A stretch of DNA of 64,000 nt from Actinospineispora eucalypti (lineage in GTDB: Bacteria > Actinomycetota > Actinomycetes > Mycobacteriales > Pseudonocardiaceae). Position 1 is the stretch's first letter. Each line of letters opens with the position of its first letter. Position numbers and translations under genes: made by a program. Below the pieces are notes generated by a model. That model was given only the letters and a program-made list of their open reading frames with translations, had not been told where the DNA came from and did no database searches. The stretch is from contig JACHMT010000001.1 of assembly GCA_014208095.1 (NCBI GenBank), positions 2,294,001-2,358,000 of the forward strand, in the 5' to 3' direction. This document shows positions 1 through 10,693 of the stretch, piece after piece.

Positions 1-1
1 G

Positions 2-1434
<1,433 letters not shown>

Positions 1435-1442
1435 GACGGATC

Positions 1443-3839
1443 GTGGGAACCAACGGGGGGATCGCCGACGACCTGGTCCGGGCCCGGGAGGCGCTGCTCT
1501 CCCCGGGGCCGGGCCAGCGGCGGCTGGCGCCGGAGGCGCTGCGCGGGGCGCTGGTCGACCTGCACGACTTCTGGCTGGCCTCCCGCGCGGCCGCGATCGG
1601 GCTGGCCGAGGGGGCGGCACTGGTCGCGGTGGGCGCGCTCGGCCGCCGCGAGCTGGTGCCGCACTCGGACCTGGACCTGGTCATGGTGCACGACTTCGGC
1701 AAACGGGCCGGGGCGGGCACCGACGCGGACCGGCTGGCCGAGGCCCTGTGGTACCCGCTGTGGGACGCCGGCATCGGGCTGGACCACTCGGTGCGCACGC
1801 CGGGGCAGGTGATGCAGGTGGCGGCCACCGACCTGCGCGCCGCGCTGGGCCTGCTGGAGGCCCGCCACCTGGCCGGCGAGCAGGCGCTGTTCGACAAGGT
1901 GAACGGCGCGGTGCGGCAGGCCTGGCGGGCCGGAATCCGCAACCGGTTCAACGAGCTGGTGGAGTTCACCAACGACCGCTGGGTGCGCAACGGCGACGTG
2001 GCGCACCGGGTGGAGCCGGACCTGAAGAACGGCCGGGGCGGGCTGCGGGACGTCTACCTGCTGGATGCGTTGGCGGCGGCGCAGCTGGTGGACCGGCCGG
2101 GTGCCGATGTCGCCGCCGCCCGCCTGCTGCTGCTGGACGTGCGCACCGAGCTGCACCGGTCCTCCGGGCGGGCGCGGGACGTGCTGCGCGCGGAGGACGC
2201 CGACGAGATCGCCGGCCAGCTGGACATGGGCGACCGGTTCGACCTGATGCGCGCGCTGTCCGGCGCGGCCCGCACGGTGGCCTACGCGGTGGACACCAGC
2301 CTGCGCGCGGCCAAGGGCGCCATGCCCCGGCGCGGCCTGGCCGCGCTGCGCCGCGCGCCGGTGCGCCGCCCGCTGGACGAGGGCGTGGTCGAACACGCCG
2401 GCGAGGTCACCCTGGCCCGCGACGCCAGCGCGGCCAAGGACCCGGCGCTGGTGTTGCGGGTGGCCGCGACCGCCGCGCGTACCGGGATGCCGATCGCCGC
2501 CGGGACCCTCACCCGGCTGGCCGACACCGCCCCCGAGCTGCGCACCCCGTGGCCGCGCGCGGCCGTGGTGGAGCTGCTTTCGCTGCTCGGTGCCGGGCGC
2601 TCGCTGGTGAACGTGGTGGAGGCGCTGGACCGGGGCGGGCTCTGGGGCCGGTTCTTCCCGGAGTGGGGCGCGGTGCGGGACCTGCCGCCCCGGGACCGTG
2701 CGCACGTCTGGACGGTGGACCGGCACCTGGTGGAGACCTCCGCGCAGGCGGCCCGGCTGACCACCCAGGTGGCCCGGCCGGACCTGTTGCTGCTCGGTGC
2801 GCTGCTGCACGACATCGGCAAGGGCCGGGAGGAGGACCACTCGGTGGTCGGCGAGGGTCTCGCCCGCCAGGTGGGCACCCGCTTGGGCCTGCCCGACGCG
2901 GACGTGGACACGCTGGCCGCGATGGTCCGCCACCACCTGCTGCTGCCGGACACCGCCACCCGCCGTGACCCGGACGACCCGGCCACGATCTCCCGCGTGG
3001 TGGACACGTTGGGCAAGGATCCCCGGCTGCTGGAGCTGCTGCACGCGCTGGCCGAGGCGGACTCGCTGGCCACCGGTCCCGGGGTCTGGAGCCCGTTCAA
3101 ACGGCGGCTGATGGCCGACCTGGTGGGCCGGTGCCGGGCGGTGATGAACGGCGAGGAGCCGCCCCGGCCCCGTCCGCTGGACCCTGCCGCCCAGGAGATG
3201 GCGGAACGGGCCGCCGACTCCGGGCGGGCAGGCGTGGTGGTGTTGTCGCCCGATCTGCCCGAGGCCGGCGAGGCGCCGGGCGAGGACGGCCTGTGCACCG
3301 TCCTGGTGACCATGCCGGACCGCCCCGGCACGCTCTCCCTGGCCGCCGGCATCCTGGCCCTGCACTCGCTGGAGGTGCACGTGGCCGAGCTCGGCTCGCA
3401 CGGCGGCGTGGCGGTGGACACCTTCACCGTGTCACCCCGGTTCGGCCGCATGCCGGACCCGGCCGTGCTGCGGGAGAGCCTGGCCAAGGCGCTGGACGGC
3501 ACGCTGCACCTGCCGGAGGCGCTGGCCCGCAAGGAGCGGGACTACGCGCAGCCCGCCGGGCCGGAGGACCGGGTGCCCCCGAGGGTGCTCTGGTTCGACG
3601 ACGAGGCGACCGGTGCGGTGGTGCTGGAGCTGCGCGGGACCGACCGGATCGGCCTGCTGTTCCGGGTCGCGGCCGCCGTGGAGAGCTGTGCGGCCGACGT
3701 CCGCTGGGCCAAGGTGGAGACCCTCGGTGCTTCGGTGGTCGACTCGTTCTGCCTGGTCGGCCCGGACGGCAAGGCAACGCTGTCCCGGGCGCAGCGCCGC
3801 GCCCTGGAGGAAGCCGTACTCACCGCCGCCACCGGCTGA
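1443..3839 (+). CDS. glnD: GlnD, PII nucleotidyltransferase/removing enzyme
   Basis: Bifunctional enzyme that modifies and demodifies PII, 798 residues. The open frame extends upstream, but the GTG at 1443, just after the glnK stop, gives the normal N-terminus and leaves glnK intact. The nucleotidyltransferase motif GALGRREL...SDLD lies at residues 64-78. The HD hydrolase motif (LLHDIGKGREEDHS) has its HD pair at 456-457. Two ACT domains follow, at about 616-690 (MPDRPGTLSLAAGIL) and 726-797 (RGTDRIGLLFRVAAAVE), which sense glutamine in characterised homologues. Third gene of the amtB-glnK-glnD operon. Confidence 0.95.
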   Translation: MGTNGGIADDLVRAREALLSPGPGQRRLAPEALRGALVDLHDFWLASRAAAIGLAEGAALVAVGALGRRELVPHSDLDLVMVHDFGKRAGAGTDADRLAEALWYPLWDAGIGLDHSVRTPGQVMQVAATDLRAALGLLEARHLAGEQALFDKVNGAVRQAWRAGIRNRFNELVEFTNDRWVRNGDVAHRVEPDLKNGRGGLRDVYLLDALAAAQLVDRPGADVAAARLLLLDVRTELHRSSGRARDVLRAEDADEIAGQLDMGDRFDLMRALSGAARTVAYAVDTSLRAAKGAMPRRGLAALRRAPVRRPLDEGVVEHAGEVTLARDASAAKDPALVLRVAATAARTGMPIAAGTLTRLADTAPELRTPWPRAAVVELLSLLGAGRSLVNVVEALDRGGLWGRFFPEWGAVRDLPPRDRAHVWTVDRHLVETSAQAARLTTQVARPDLLLLGALLHDIGKGREEDHSVVGEGLARQVGTRLGLPDADVDTLAAMVRHHLLLPDTATRRDPDDPATISRVVDTLGKDPRLLELLHALAEADSLATGPGVWSPFKRRLMADLVGRCRAVMNGEEPPRPRPLDPAAQEMAERAADSGRAGVVVLSPDLPEAGEAPGEDGLCTVLVTMPDRPGTLSLAAGILALHSLEVHVAELGSHGGVAVDTFTVSPRFGRMPDPAVLRESLAKALDGTLHLPEALARKERDYAQPAGPEDRVPPRVLWFDDEATGAVVLELRGTDRIGLLFRVAAAVESCAADVRWAKVETLGASVVDSFCLVGPDGKATLSRAQRRALEEAVLTAATG

Positions 3840-3845
3840 GCTGAG

Positions 3846-4691
3846 CTAGCTCTTCAGGTGGGTGCGGAACCACGCGGTGAGCTCGGCATCCACCAGCCTG
3901 GCCGAATCGGTCTGCGGGGCGGGTGCCTCGCCGGGCGGCTCGGCCAGGTTGTGCGCCACCCCGGGCAGGTTGACCAGGCGCACGGCGGTGTCGTCCGGGT
4001 AACCAGCGGCCAGCTCGCTGGCCAGTTCCTCGGCGGCTCGCTGGAGCGGCTCGGCGTCCTCCTGGCCGGTGAGCACCAGGAACGGGGGCGGGCCGCCGCG
4101 CGCGTCGCGCCGGGCGGCGATCTCCCCGGCCCGGGCCACGTAGTCCAGCCGGGTCGCGGCGGCCCTGGACCGCTCCGACCACTCGTAGGTGGTGCCGAAC
4201 CGGACCTCGTTGGCCTCGATGATGCTGGTCAACCGGACGGCCGAGCTCACGATGGCGCCGGCCGCGACCGGCAGTGAACCGGTCGCCGCGACCTCCAGCG
4301 CCACCATGGAGCCCAGCGAGCCGCCCAGCACCCCCACCGGCCCGTCCGGGATGCCCAGCCGCGCCCGCACCTCGGCGACGGCGGCCGGCGCCTCCGCGCT
4401 GGCCTGTGCGCTGACCGGGGCGAACAGGTTGAGCACCGCGTCCTGGTAGCCGAGCCGCATCAGCTCGTCGAAACCGCCGGGCAGCGCGCGGCGGCCGGTC
4501 ATCGGCAGGCCGAGGTACACCCGCCAGGCCGGCACCTCGCGCATGGGCAGCGCGGCGGCCATCGCGGCATCGGTGCACGGCGGGTCCATCAGGTGCCAAG
4601 CCACGATCAGGGGCGCATCGGCCGCGCCTCCGGGCGGGGGCAACGCCGTGTACGGCACACCGGCGGCGACGCCGGCGATCGGTTCGGTCAT
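3846..4691 (-). CDS. alpha/beta-hydrolase (esterase/dienelactone-hydrolase-like)
   Basis: Probable serine hydrolase of 281 residues with unknown substrate. The nucleophile elbow is GGSLGS (G-x-S-x-G) in the middle of the protein; a likely acid lies in VLTGQEDAEP and the histidine in GVAHNLAEP near the C-terminus. No signal peptide. An in-frame start 26 codons upstream exists, but the ATG at 4691 starts the compact MTEPIAGVAAG sequence and the extra residues look non-coding. It converges on glnD with only 6 nt between stops; a 10-bp palindrome (3843-3852) overlaps the gap. Confidence 0.8.
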   Translation of the reverse strand: MTEPIAGVAAGVPYTALPPPGGAADAPLIVAWHLMDPPCTDAAMAAALPMREVPAWRVYLGLPMTGRRALPGGFDELMRLGYQDAVLNLFAPVSAQASAEAPAAVAEVRARLGIPDGPVGVLGGSLGSMVALEVAATGSLPVAAGAIVSSAVRLTSIIEANEVRFGTTYEWSERSRAAATRLDYVARAGEIAARRDARGGPPPFLVLTGQEDAEPLQRAAEELASELAAGYPDDTAVRLVNLPGVAHNLAEPPGEAPAPQTDSARLVDAELTAWFRTHLKS

Positions 4692-4778
4692 GCCGGAGAG
4701 TCCAGCAGGGACCCCCGACAGTTTCCAGCCGCTTTCGCCCCGGGGTCGCCGCTCGTCCCCGACAACCACCCGGACGGC

Positions 4779-5127
4779 TCATTCAGGAGGTTCATTCAGG
4801 AGTCCGCAATTTAGGCGATGGAACAAGTTTCCGGCGGCCTGACCGGCCGACCTATTGCCTGTCGCGAATACGGCGACCGAAATGGTCGAGTCCGTGTGCC
4901 CGCAATTTCCGCTTGTCGCGGGTGGTCGTCCGCTTAGCGCAGTGACCTGGTGAAACTGGTTCCATCGGCGCGGCGGGCGCCGGTCCGCCGTCACTTTCAC
5001 ATTGCCCGACCGCCCTGCGGCACTGAAATTCGCAAAGGTAAGGTTATGGCTGCGTACATTTTCGTTCGGTGACGCGCATATTCGCGCGCCGCGATTAAGC
5101 ACATATAACGAAAAACTCGGGGGAAGC
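4779..5127. other. AT-richer intergenic region with inverted repeat and short tandem repeat
   Basis: About 435 nt without a convincing gene, visibly less GC-rich than its surroundings. It starts with a 13-nt motif in two tandem copies (around 4779-4803). A 16-nt inverted repeat with one mismatch follows: CGATGGAACAAGTTTC at 4816-4831 against GAAACTGGTTCCATCG at 4952-4967, 152 bp overall. Nearest the downstream gene, TATAAC around 5104 could be a -10 element, followed by a strong GGGGGAAG ribosome site. The repeat could be a small mobile element, a regulatory hairpin or an operator pair; nothing decides between these. Confidence 0.5.
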
Positions 5128-6534
<1,407 letters not shown>

Positions 6535-6593
6535 TCATCGAAGCCGGTGCGCGGACCGGGGCGGCGGCCGGTTACGTTAGCCTCGCACGTGCC

Positions 6594-6671
6594 GGGGCGG
6601 TAGCTCAGCTGGTCAGAGCAGCGGACTCATAATCCGTCAGGTCGTGGGTTCGAGCCCCACCCGCCCCACCA
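6594..6671 (+). tRNA. tRNA with CAU anticodon (elongator Met; Ile2 possible)
   Basis: Complete cloverleaf with a 7-bp acceptor stem (6594-6600 with 6661-6667), D-arm TAGCTCAGCTGGTCAGAGCA, anticodon stem CGGA/TCCG around loop CTCATAA (anticodon CAU), T-arm GTGGGTTCGAGCCCCAC, discriminator A and an encoded CCA. CAU fits elongator methionine or the lysidine-modified isoleucine tRNA for AUA; sequence alone does not settle which. Initiator is unlikely because the acceptor 1-72 pair is a normal G-C. A decayed mobile region begins immediately downstream, as is common next to tRNA genes. Confidence 0.95.
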
Positions 6672-6689
6672 AAGATCATAATGCCAGGT

Positions 6690-6716
6690 CAGGGCCGGTA
6701 TGCCTAACCGGCCCTG
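6690..6716 (+). terminator. Hairpin terminator after the tRNA
   Basis: Perfect 10-bp stem (CAGGGCCGGT / ACCGGCCCTG) with a 7-nt loop, 18 nt after the tRNA CCA. It has no T-tract, as is usual for terminator hairpins in high-GC actinobacteria. Confidence 0.65.
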
Positions 6717-6734
6717 GAGGCCAAGGCCCCTCCC

Positions 6735-6761
6735 TGCTCTGGCCAACTGAGCTACCGCCCC
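6735..6761 (-). repeat. Inverted copy of the tRNA 5' half
   Basis: Read on the minus strand these 27 nt match the first 27 nt of the neighbouring tRNA (6594-6620) with two differences, covering acceptor strand and D-arm only. The anticodon arm and 3' half are missing, so it cannot be a functional tRNA. It lies 63 nt after the intact gene in opposite orientation and marks the boundary of the lower-GC island. Confidence 0.8.
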
Positions 6762-6791
6762 TCGCTCCAAACGCAGGAAAGCCCCTCCTGG

Positions 6792-6938
6792 TCACCGGTG
6801 GTCGGTGGTCGGTGCAGTGCTCCACACGTCACCGGACGGTAGGCCGCACACAGTGAGGCCCCGGTCCAGGTCAACCGTGAGCACGGCGTGCGTCAGGTTG
6901 TTGCTCTCCACCGTGACGTATCGGACCGCCTCGTTCAC
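6792..6938 (-). CDS. Small hypothetical protein (48 aa)
   Basis: Short reading frame starting at a GTG that overlaps the stop of the preceding minus-strand gene (GTGA), the main reason to believe it is translated. The product (MNEAVRYVTVESNNLTHAVL...) is soluble with no recognisable motif. It is in the lower-GC island with genes of the kind that accompany DUF5753-type regulators in actinomycetes. Function unknown. Confidence 0.5.
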   Translation of the reverse strand: MNEAVRYVTVESNNLTHAVLTVDLDRGLTVCGLPSGDVWSTAPTTDHR

Positions 6939-7336
6939 GACTCGGCGGGCTCTTCCGCCTCGGCGCGACGCTTCGCCTCGGTGGCGCGCTCCCACCAGAC
7001 GCAAGGCCAATCCCGACGACACCAGGTTTCGGCGCACTGGGGACCGTCATCGCGCTGCTTGTGCTTGCTGAGGAGCCAAGGAGCGTCGCCCTGCTCAAGA
7101 AGCACCTGGACTACGTGCTCTTCGGCCTCGGCGTTCTCTAGATACTCGGAGTACGTGGGTCGACCCGGCCCGCCGACCAGCTCCACGACGGTTTTGTTCA
7201 CGTTTGCTGACGTTAAGGTCCGGCCATCTTCCAACGGAAGGAAGTTGCGAATAGTTGCGATATCGATGGGTCGGTGCTCTGCGGTTTGGTCCGCGACCTG
7301 CGGAAGTCCGGGCGCCGGTCGGCGCAACCTGGCCAT
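6935..7336 (-). CDS. Hypothetical protein with Cys/Trp-rich C-terminus
   Basis: 133 residues from the ATG at 7336; an in-frame ATG at 7417 would add 27 residues of poor quality. The middle has PTYSEYLENAEAEEHVV and LLEQGDAPWLLSKHKQRDD, the C-terminus CAETWCRRDWPCVWWE, whose cysteines could bind metal. It looks like a small protein family that accompanies DUF6879/DUF5753 loci in actinomycetes, but that is recollection of context rather than a named domain. It is translationally coupled to the 48-aa gene below it and divergent from the 7445-8997 operon. Confidence 0.6.
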   Translation of the reverse strand: MARLRRPAPGLPQVADQTAEHRPIDIATIRNFLPLEDGRTLTSANVNKTVVELVGGPGRPTYSEYLENAEAEEHVVQVLLEQGDAPWLLSKHKQRDDGPQCAETWCRRDWPCVWWERATEAKRRAEAEEPAES

Positions 7337-7444
7337 CGGGAGGCGAACGCGGTGCCATTGGCACGCTTGACCGGGCGGCGCTCGGGCGTGAAGATGACTC
7401 ATGAGACCGCAACTCATCGCAACTTCCGGGACGGGTGGATAACC

Positions 7445-7666
7445 ATGCGGCTAACGTTCATCGGCAAAGATCCGGAGTCGAACCCGACCGGCTCGCCTAC
7501 GGTCTACCGCACGGAAAGGGACTCCTGGGTGGTGCAAGGATGGGTGGTCAATGATCCAGAAGCGTTGGCGCAGATGGATATACCCCAGGGTGAGACCTGC
7601 GTAGAGATCCCCGACCGCATGCTTCAATTTTTCAGGCAGGGAGAAAGTGGCATCGATAGCAGATGA
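7445..7666 (+). CDS. Small conserved actinobacterial protein (73 aa)
   Basis: Starts MRLTFIGKDPESNPTGSPTV and ends in the region overlapping the next gene by 20 nt. The family typically precedes DUF6879 and XRE-DUF5753 genes; no biochemical role is known. The start at 7445 is chosen because the upstream extension is unlike the family and runs into the divergent gene's region. First gene of a three-gene overlapping operon with lower GC and less biased codon use than the flanking chromosome, consistent with transfer. Confidence 0.7.
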   Translation: MRLTFIGKDPESNPTGSPTVYRTERDSWVVQGWVVNDPEALAQMDIPQGETCVEIPDRMLQFFRQGESGIDSR

Positions 7667-8165
7667 CGAGTTTGAGGAGCTGCTCCGCAACTTCAAGCGG
7701 GAGTCCATCCACTTGGAGACTCGGGACGCTTATGGCACGGCAGTTGAGCTACCCCACATGGCTAAATGGGCAGCGGGAGAGCCTGACGACCTGGAGTGGC
7801 TCCAAGGCTGGTGCTCAACACTGAAGAAGCACGTCAAGGCGGGTAAGCGCATCCGCCGTGCGCGGATCGTGTCGGAGCCACTAAGCGAATACCAGCGTTG
7901 GTCGTACGCGATTGCTCATCCGATGGTCGACGCGGGCGAGGATATCCGTTGGGTTCCTCGCCGCGGCGTCTCATCGATCGCTATGCCTGGTAACGACTTC
8001 TATCTCTTCGATGACCAGCTCGTGGTGTTCCTCATCTACGCGGGCAACGGCCTGGCGGTCGACAAAGTAGCGTCGTCGGACCCACACGACATCCAGCTTT
8101 GCCGATCGGCATTCGAGGCAGTCTGGAAGTTCTCGGTGCCTCACCGTGACTACCAACCCGTCTAG
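7647..8165 (+). CDS. DUF6879 family protein
   Basis: 172 residues starting at a GTG preceded by GGGAGA. Recognised by the DUF6879 pattern: an N-terminal LLRNFKRESIHLETRDAYG segment, EWLQGWC, then RIVSEPLSEYQRWSYAIA and a C-terminal half with WVPRR and DFYLFDDQLVVF. Overlaps its upstream neighbour and the downstream regulator by about 20 nt each, so the three are translationally coupled. DUF6879 proteins commonly pair with DUF5753 regulators in actinomycetes; the function of the pair is not established. Confidence 0.85.
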   Translation: MASIADDEFEELLRNFKRESIHLETRDAYGTAVELPHMAKWAAGEPDDLEWLQGWCSTLKKHVKAGKRIRRARIVSEPLSEYQRWSYAIAHPMVDAGEDIRWVPRRGVSSIAMPGNDFYLFDDQLVVFLIYAGNGLAVDKVASSDPHDIQLCRSAFEAVWKFSVPHRDYQPV

Positions 8166-8997
8166 TTCAGCTAAGCAAGCGCAACAGGCGCTTGGCGTCC
8201 GTTTGCGAGACCTGCGGAAGGACGCCGGCCTAACGGCCCGGACGCTGGCCGAACAGACCGGACAGCACTTCACACGGGTGAGCAAGATCGAGAACGGCGT
8301 ACAGTCACCCACTGACGACGACATTCGCGGCTGGTGCCGCGCCTGCTCGGCGGACGATCAGGTAGAGGATCTGATTGCCACCCTGCGAGCCGTTGAGTCG
8401 GCCTATCTGGAGTTCCGGCGTCAGAGCCGAGCCGGTATGAAGAGGGTCCTCGGAGCGCACACTTTGAAGCGCTACGAGCAGACCAAGGTGTTCCGCATCT
8501 ACGAGCACAACGTCATACCCGGGCTGTTCCAAACGGCCGAATACTCGGCGGCCATGCTCTCCTTCTGGATCAAGTTCCTGGCTGTGCCCAACGACGTAGA
8601 GGAAGCGGTTGCCGTTCGCACCGAGCGGCAACAAGTGCTTTACCGAGGGGGTCATAGGTTCGTCGCCCTCATAGAGGAGCAAGCGCTGCGGACATGGTTC
8701 GGCACAGCGGAGACGCAAGCCGGCCAACTGGGCCGGCTGCTGGAGCTGATGTCCCTTCCGAATGTGTCCATCGGGATCATCCCGCTGATGACCGAGCGCC
8801 TGGCGGTCGGCTCTACGGGTTTCTGGATCTTTGATGATGACCTTGTGGTGCTGGAGACCCCGACCGCGAGTATCGAAGTTGCCCAGCCTCAAGAGGTCGA
8901 CTTGTACGCCCGAATGTTCGAGGCCCTCAAGGCGGCTGCGGTGTACGGCCGCGACGCGAGGACCCTGATCGTCGCCGTACTTAACGAGCTGAGCTGA
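8146..8997 (+). CDS. XRE-family regulator with DUF5753 domain
   Basis: DNA-binding protein of 283 residues. The helix-turn-helix is at about 16-70 (RLRDLRKDAGLTARTLAEQ...HFTRVSKIENG). The rest is the DUF5753 sensor-like domain with its signature motifs YEHNVIPGLFQTAEY, ALIEEQALRTWFG and IGIIPLM. Starts at the GTG overlapping the DUF6879 gene. Such regulators are abundant in Streptomyces and relatives and often sit on mobile islands; the target is unknown. It probably regulates the divergent 6792-7336 genes or its own operon (inference). Confidence 0.92.
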   Translation: MTTNPSSSAKQAQQALGVRLRDLRKDAGLTARTLAEQTGQHFTRVSKIENGVQSPTDDDIRGWCRACSADDQVEDLIATLRAVESAYLEFRRQSRAGMKRVLGAHTLKRYEQTKVFRIYEHNVIPGLFQTAEYSAAMLSFWIKFLAVPNDVEEAVAVRTERQQVLYRGGHRFVALIEEQALRTWFGTAETQAGQLGRLLELMSLPNVSIGIIPLMTERLAVGSTGFWIFDDDLVVLETPTASIEVAQPQEVDLYARMFEALKAAAVYGRDARTLIVAVLNELS

Positions 8998-9048
8998 ACC
9001 CAAACCGCAACTTAGGCGTGCTTGCTCCGACCTCTCAATCCGTCAAGG

Positions 9049-9083
9049 CTATAGCGAAGAGTCCGTACGGCTCATCGCTATAG
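9049..9083 (+). terminator. Hairpin downstream of the XRE operon
   Basis: Eight-base perfect arms (CTATAGCG / CGCTATAG) enclose 19 nt that themselves contain the palindrome CCGTACGG. It lies 50 nt after the regulator stop and probably ends that transcript. Confidence 0.45.
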
Positions 9084-9097
9084 GGGAATCGCGCCAT

Positions 9098-9303
9098 GGG
9101 GCAAGTTGATCTAGCCGCGTGGTTCGCGGCGGCTGTGGCGTGGTTCAAGTCGAACGCGCCATTGTTCGAGGGGTAGCGCCATGGGGGGCAACGCTGGTTG
9201 CGGTTGTCGCTGCCTGGTATACCCGATCACAAGCGCGTTCGGCTAGGACGTAAGTAGGGCTTGCGGAGAAGCAAGTTGGATTGGCCGAGGAGCAAGCTAA
9301 GCA
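9098..9303 (+). pseudogene. Remnant of small membrane/coiled-coil protein
   Basis: An ATG at 9098 gives 23 residues (MGQVDLAAWFAAAVAWFKS...) and then a stop. A nearby frame continues with GATLVAVVAAWYTRSQARSA, a stop, and LAEKQVGLAEEQAKQ. Together these resemble actinomycete small proteins with one hydrophobic helix followed by a Glu/Gln/Ala coiled coil, often on integrative elements. The stops and frame change mean it is broken, and the 3' end runs into the antisense integrase fragment. Confidence 0.45.
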
Positions 9304-9305
9304 GG

Positions 9306-9540
9306 TGTTGAAGTCAACGCTGTCCAGGTTGATCCCGGCGGCCTCGCTGGCGCGGACGCCGGTGTCCAGGAGCATCCGGATGATCGCTGTGTCTCTACGT
9401 TCGAAGAACCCGGCGCCCTGGCAGGCGCCCAGTAGCTTCGTAATCTCCTCGGGGGACGGCACCGGTACCGGCTTCTCGGCCACGGCCGGAGGGGACATCT
9501 TCTCGAACGGGGACACCTTGGCCTCATGACCAGCGCGAAC
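9306..9540 (-). pseudogene. Tyrosine recombinase (integrase) fragment
   Basis: About 75 residues of the start of a phage-type integrase catalytic domain. Visible are EKPVPVPSPEEITKLLGACQ and ERRDTAIIRMLLDTGVRASE, the latter with the first catalytic Arg (TGVRASE). Core-binding domain, the H-x-x-R box and the Tyr are absent, so it is inactive. It supports the view that the lower-GC region next to the tRNA is a decayed integrative element. Confidence 0.8.
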
Positions 9541-9861
9541 GATGTCCAGGGCCGCTTGATGCAAGTGCTGGCGGAGTGGATCGGTCAGCTCGGCGAAGCA
9601 ACGCACGCACGGGTTGTGCCGGCGATCGAGGCGCTGGCGGAGGGCGGCCCCGGGCTGGGGTGGCCGCTCGTCGACACCTTCACCGGTTCGTAGATCCAGG
9701 ATCTGAAGGAGCTGCGGCCGGGTGCGGCGCGGATCTTGTTCGCCTTCGATCAATGGCGGTCGAGCATGCTGCTGGTGGCGGGGGACCGGCGGGGATAGTG
9801 GAAGGGCTGGTACTGCGAGGCGATCCCGCTGGCCGAGCAGCGGTACGAGGTCTACACAACG
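9526..9861 (+). pseudogene. RelE/HigB-type (Gp49-like) toxin, broken
   Basis: Reading frame opening MTSANDVQGRLMQVLAEWIG and continuing into the family core LKELRPGAARILFAFDQWRS, LLVAGDRRG, WYCEAIPLAEQRYE. The order matches phage-derived Gp49-like RelE toxins, which inhibit translation. Two in-frame stops (TAG at 9691 and the TAG in GGATAGTGG near 9795) and a shortened segment between RPG and ARILF show it is dead. Its 5' end overlaps the antisense integrase fragment and its 3' end is fused to antitoxin sequence. Confidence 0.75.
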
Positions 9862-9995
9862 GGGCGAGTGTCGCAGGTCGAGCAGGGCAAGGTTTCGGGC
9901 AACGAGATGCTGGCTCGGTACGCCGCTGCCTGCCGGCGGCCGGCTGCACCGGGCAGATTCAAGGTTTGCGCGGAGAATTTCGCCTTTCCGTTGTT
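9862..9995 (+). pseudogene. XRE antitoxin remnant fused to the toxin
   Basis: In the same frame as the toxin the sequence passes directly into the recognition helix of an XRE antitoxin (RVSQVEQGKVSGNEMLARYAAA), so the toxin C-terminus and the antitoxin N-terminus have been deleted. After YAAAC a +1 shift is needed to continue with GGRLHRADS. The normal toxin-antitoxin order is kept, which identifies both halves as one module. Confidence 0.7.
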
Positions 9996-10197
9996 GATCC
10001 ATTGGCCTTTCATCGGCAGCCTCGATCAGTTGCTCGCCGGACGCGTCGCGCGTCGCGCGCCCTTGCAAATGTGATCAATCAGCGCCCGTTCAGCCTCAAA
10101 TTCCTCATCTTTCTCAAGATCTTTCTTCCTGTCGTTGATGCCGGTAGCGTCGCCTCCCCTGGTGCCAAGATCTACCGACCGCCGAGAGCGAGGACAA

Positions 10198-10416
10198 GTG
10201 TTTCTGCTGGTTGCCGCAGCCAAAGTCGTCCCTTCTGGCGAACGCATCCTGTTCATACTCGGGGGACTCTTTGCTACCTGGTGGCTTGTAGTTGAGTACT
10301 GGTTCAAACGGCGAGTCGGAGGTCCCAAAGGCGGCGGGGAAAAGGAGATCGTGGGCATTCTGTGGTTTCTCGCGGCGGTCATCGTGGGAATCGCCATTGC
10401 AGCTCGAAAAGGGTAG
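10198..10416 (+). CDS. Possible small membrane protein
   Basis: About 72 residues from a GTG at 10198; an in-frame ATG at 10135 would add 21 residues. Two hydrophobic segments (GERILFILGGLFATWWLVVEYW and IVGILWFLAAVIVGIAIAA) are separated by a basic, Gly-rich loop, as expected for a two-span membrane protein. No family recognised, no strong ribosome site, and the surroundings are remnants. The flanks 9996-10197 and 10417-10564 show nothing convincing. Confidence 0.4.
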   Translation: MFLLVAAAKVVPSGERILFILGGLFATWWLVVEYWFKRRVGGPKGGGEKEIVGILWFLAAVIVGIAIAARKG

Positions 10417-10564
10417 ACAGCCCCTTCGAACTCTTCGTTCGGTCATCGGTCTGGGCCTGTCGCCACGAGCGGCGTGCTCGGGCTCGCGCTGCTGATCTTC
10501 GTCGGCCTTCGGGCTGAGGCCTGGTGACGTTCTGAGACCACCGGTGAGGTGGTACTCAGTGCTC

Positions 10565-10693
10565 ATGCCGCTGCGCGAGCTGATCGACTCGGATCCCGCT
10601 CTGGAGGAGCTGTTCGATCAGCCCGCGCCGGTGGCTTTCGAGCGCGAGGCGCCGGGCGGTGTGTTCGTGCGCCTCAGGCCAAGCGAGTGGTGA
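10565..10693 (+). CDS. Short reading frame, possible gene fragment (42 aa)
   Basis: ATG frame MPLRELIDSDPALEELFDQP...RLRPSEW ending in TGA inside the 3' end of the convergent FMN reductase gene. The acidic, leucine-containing start looks protein-like and composition returns to chromosomal GC here. It is too short to assign and may be the 5' remnant of a gene cut at the island's edge. Confidence 0.3.
   Translation: MPLRELIDSDPALEELFDQPAPVAFEREAPGGVFVRLRPSEW

Noticed and set aside
6594..6761. Classical attL/attR direct repeat at the tRNA
   Set aside because: The duplicated part is the 5' half and inverted, whereas tRNA integration sites normally duplicate the 3' end in direct orientation; no second 3'-end copy was seen in the island.
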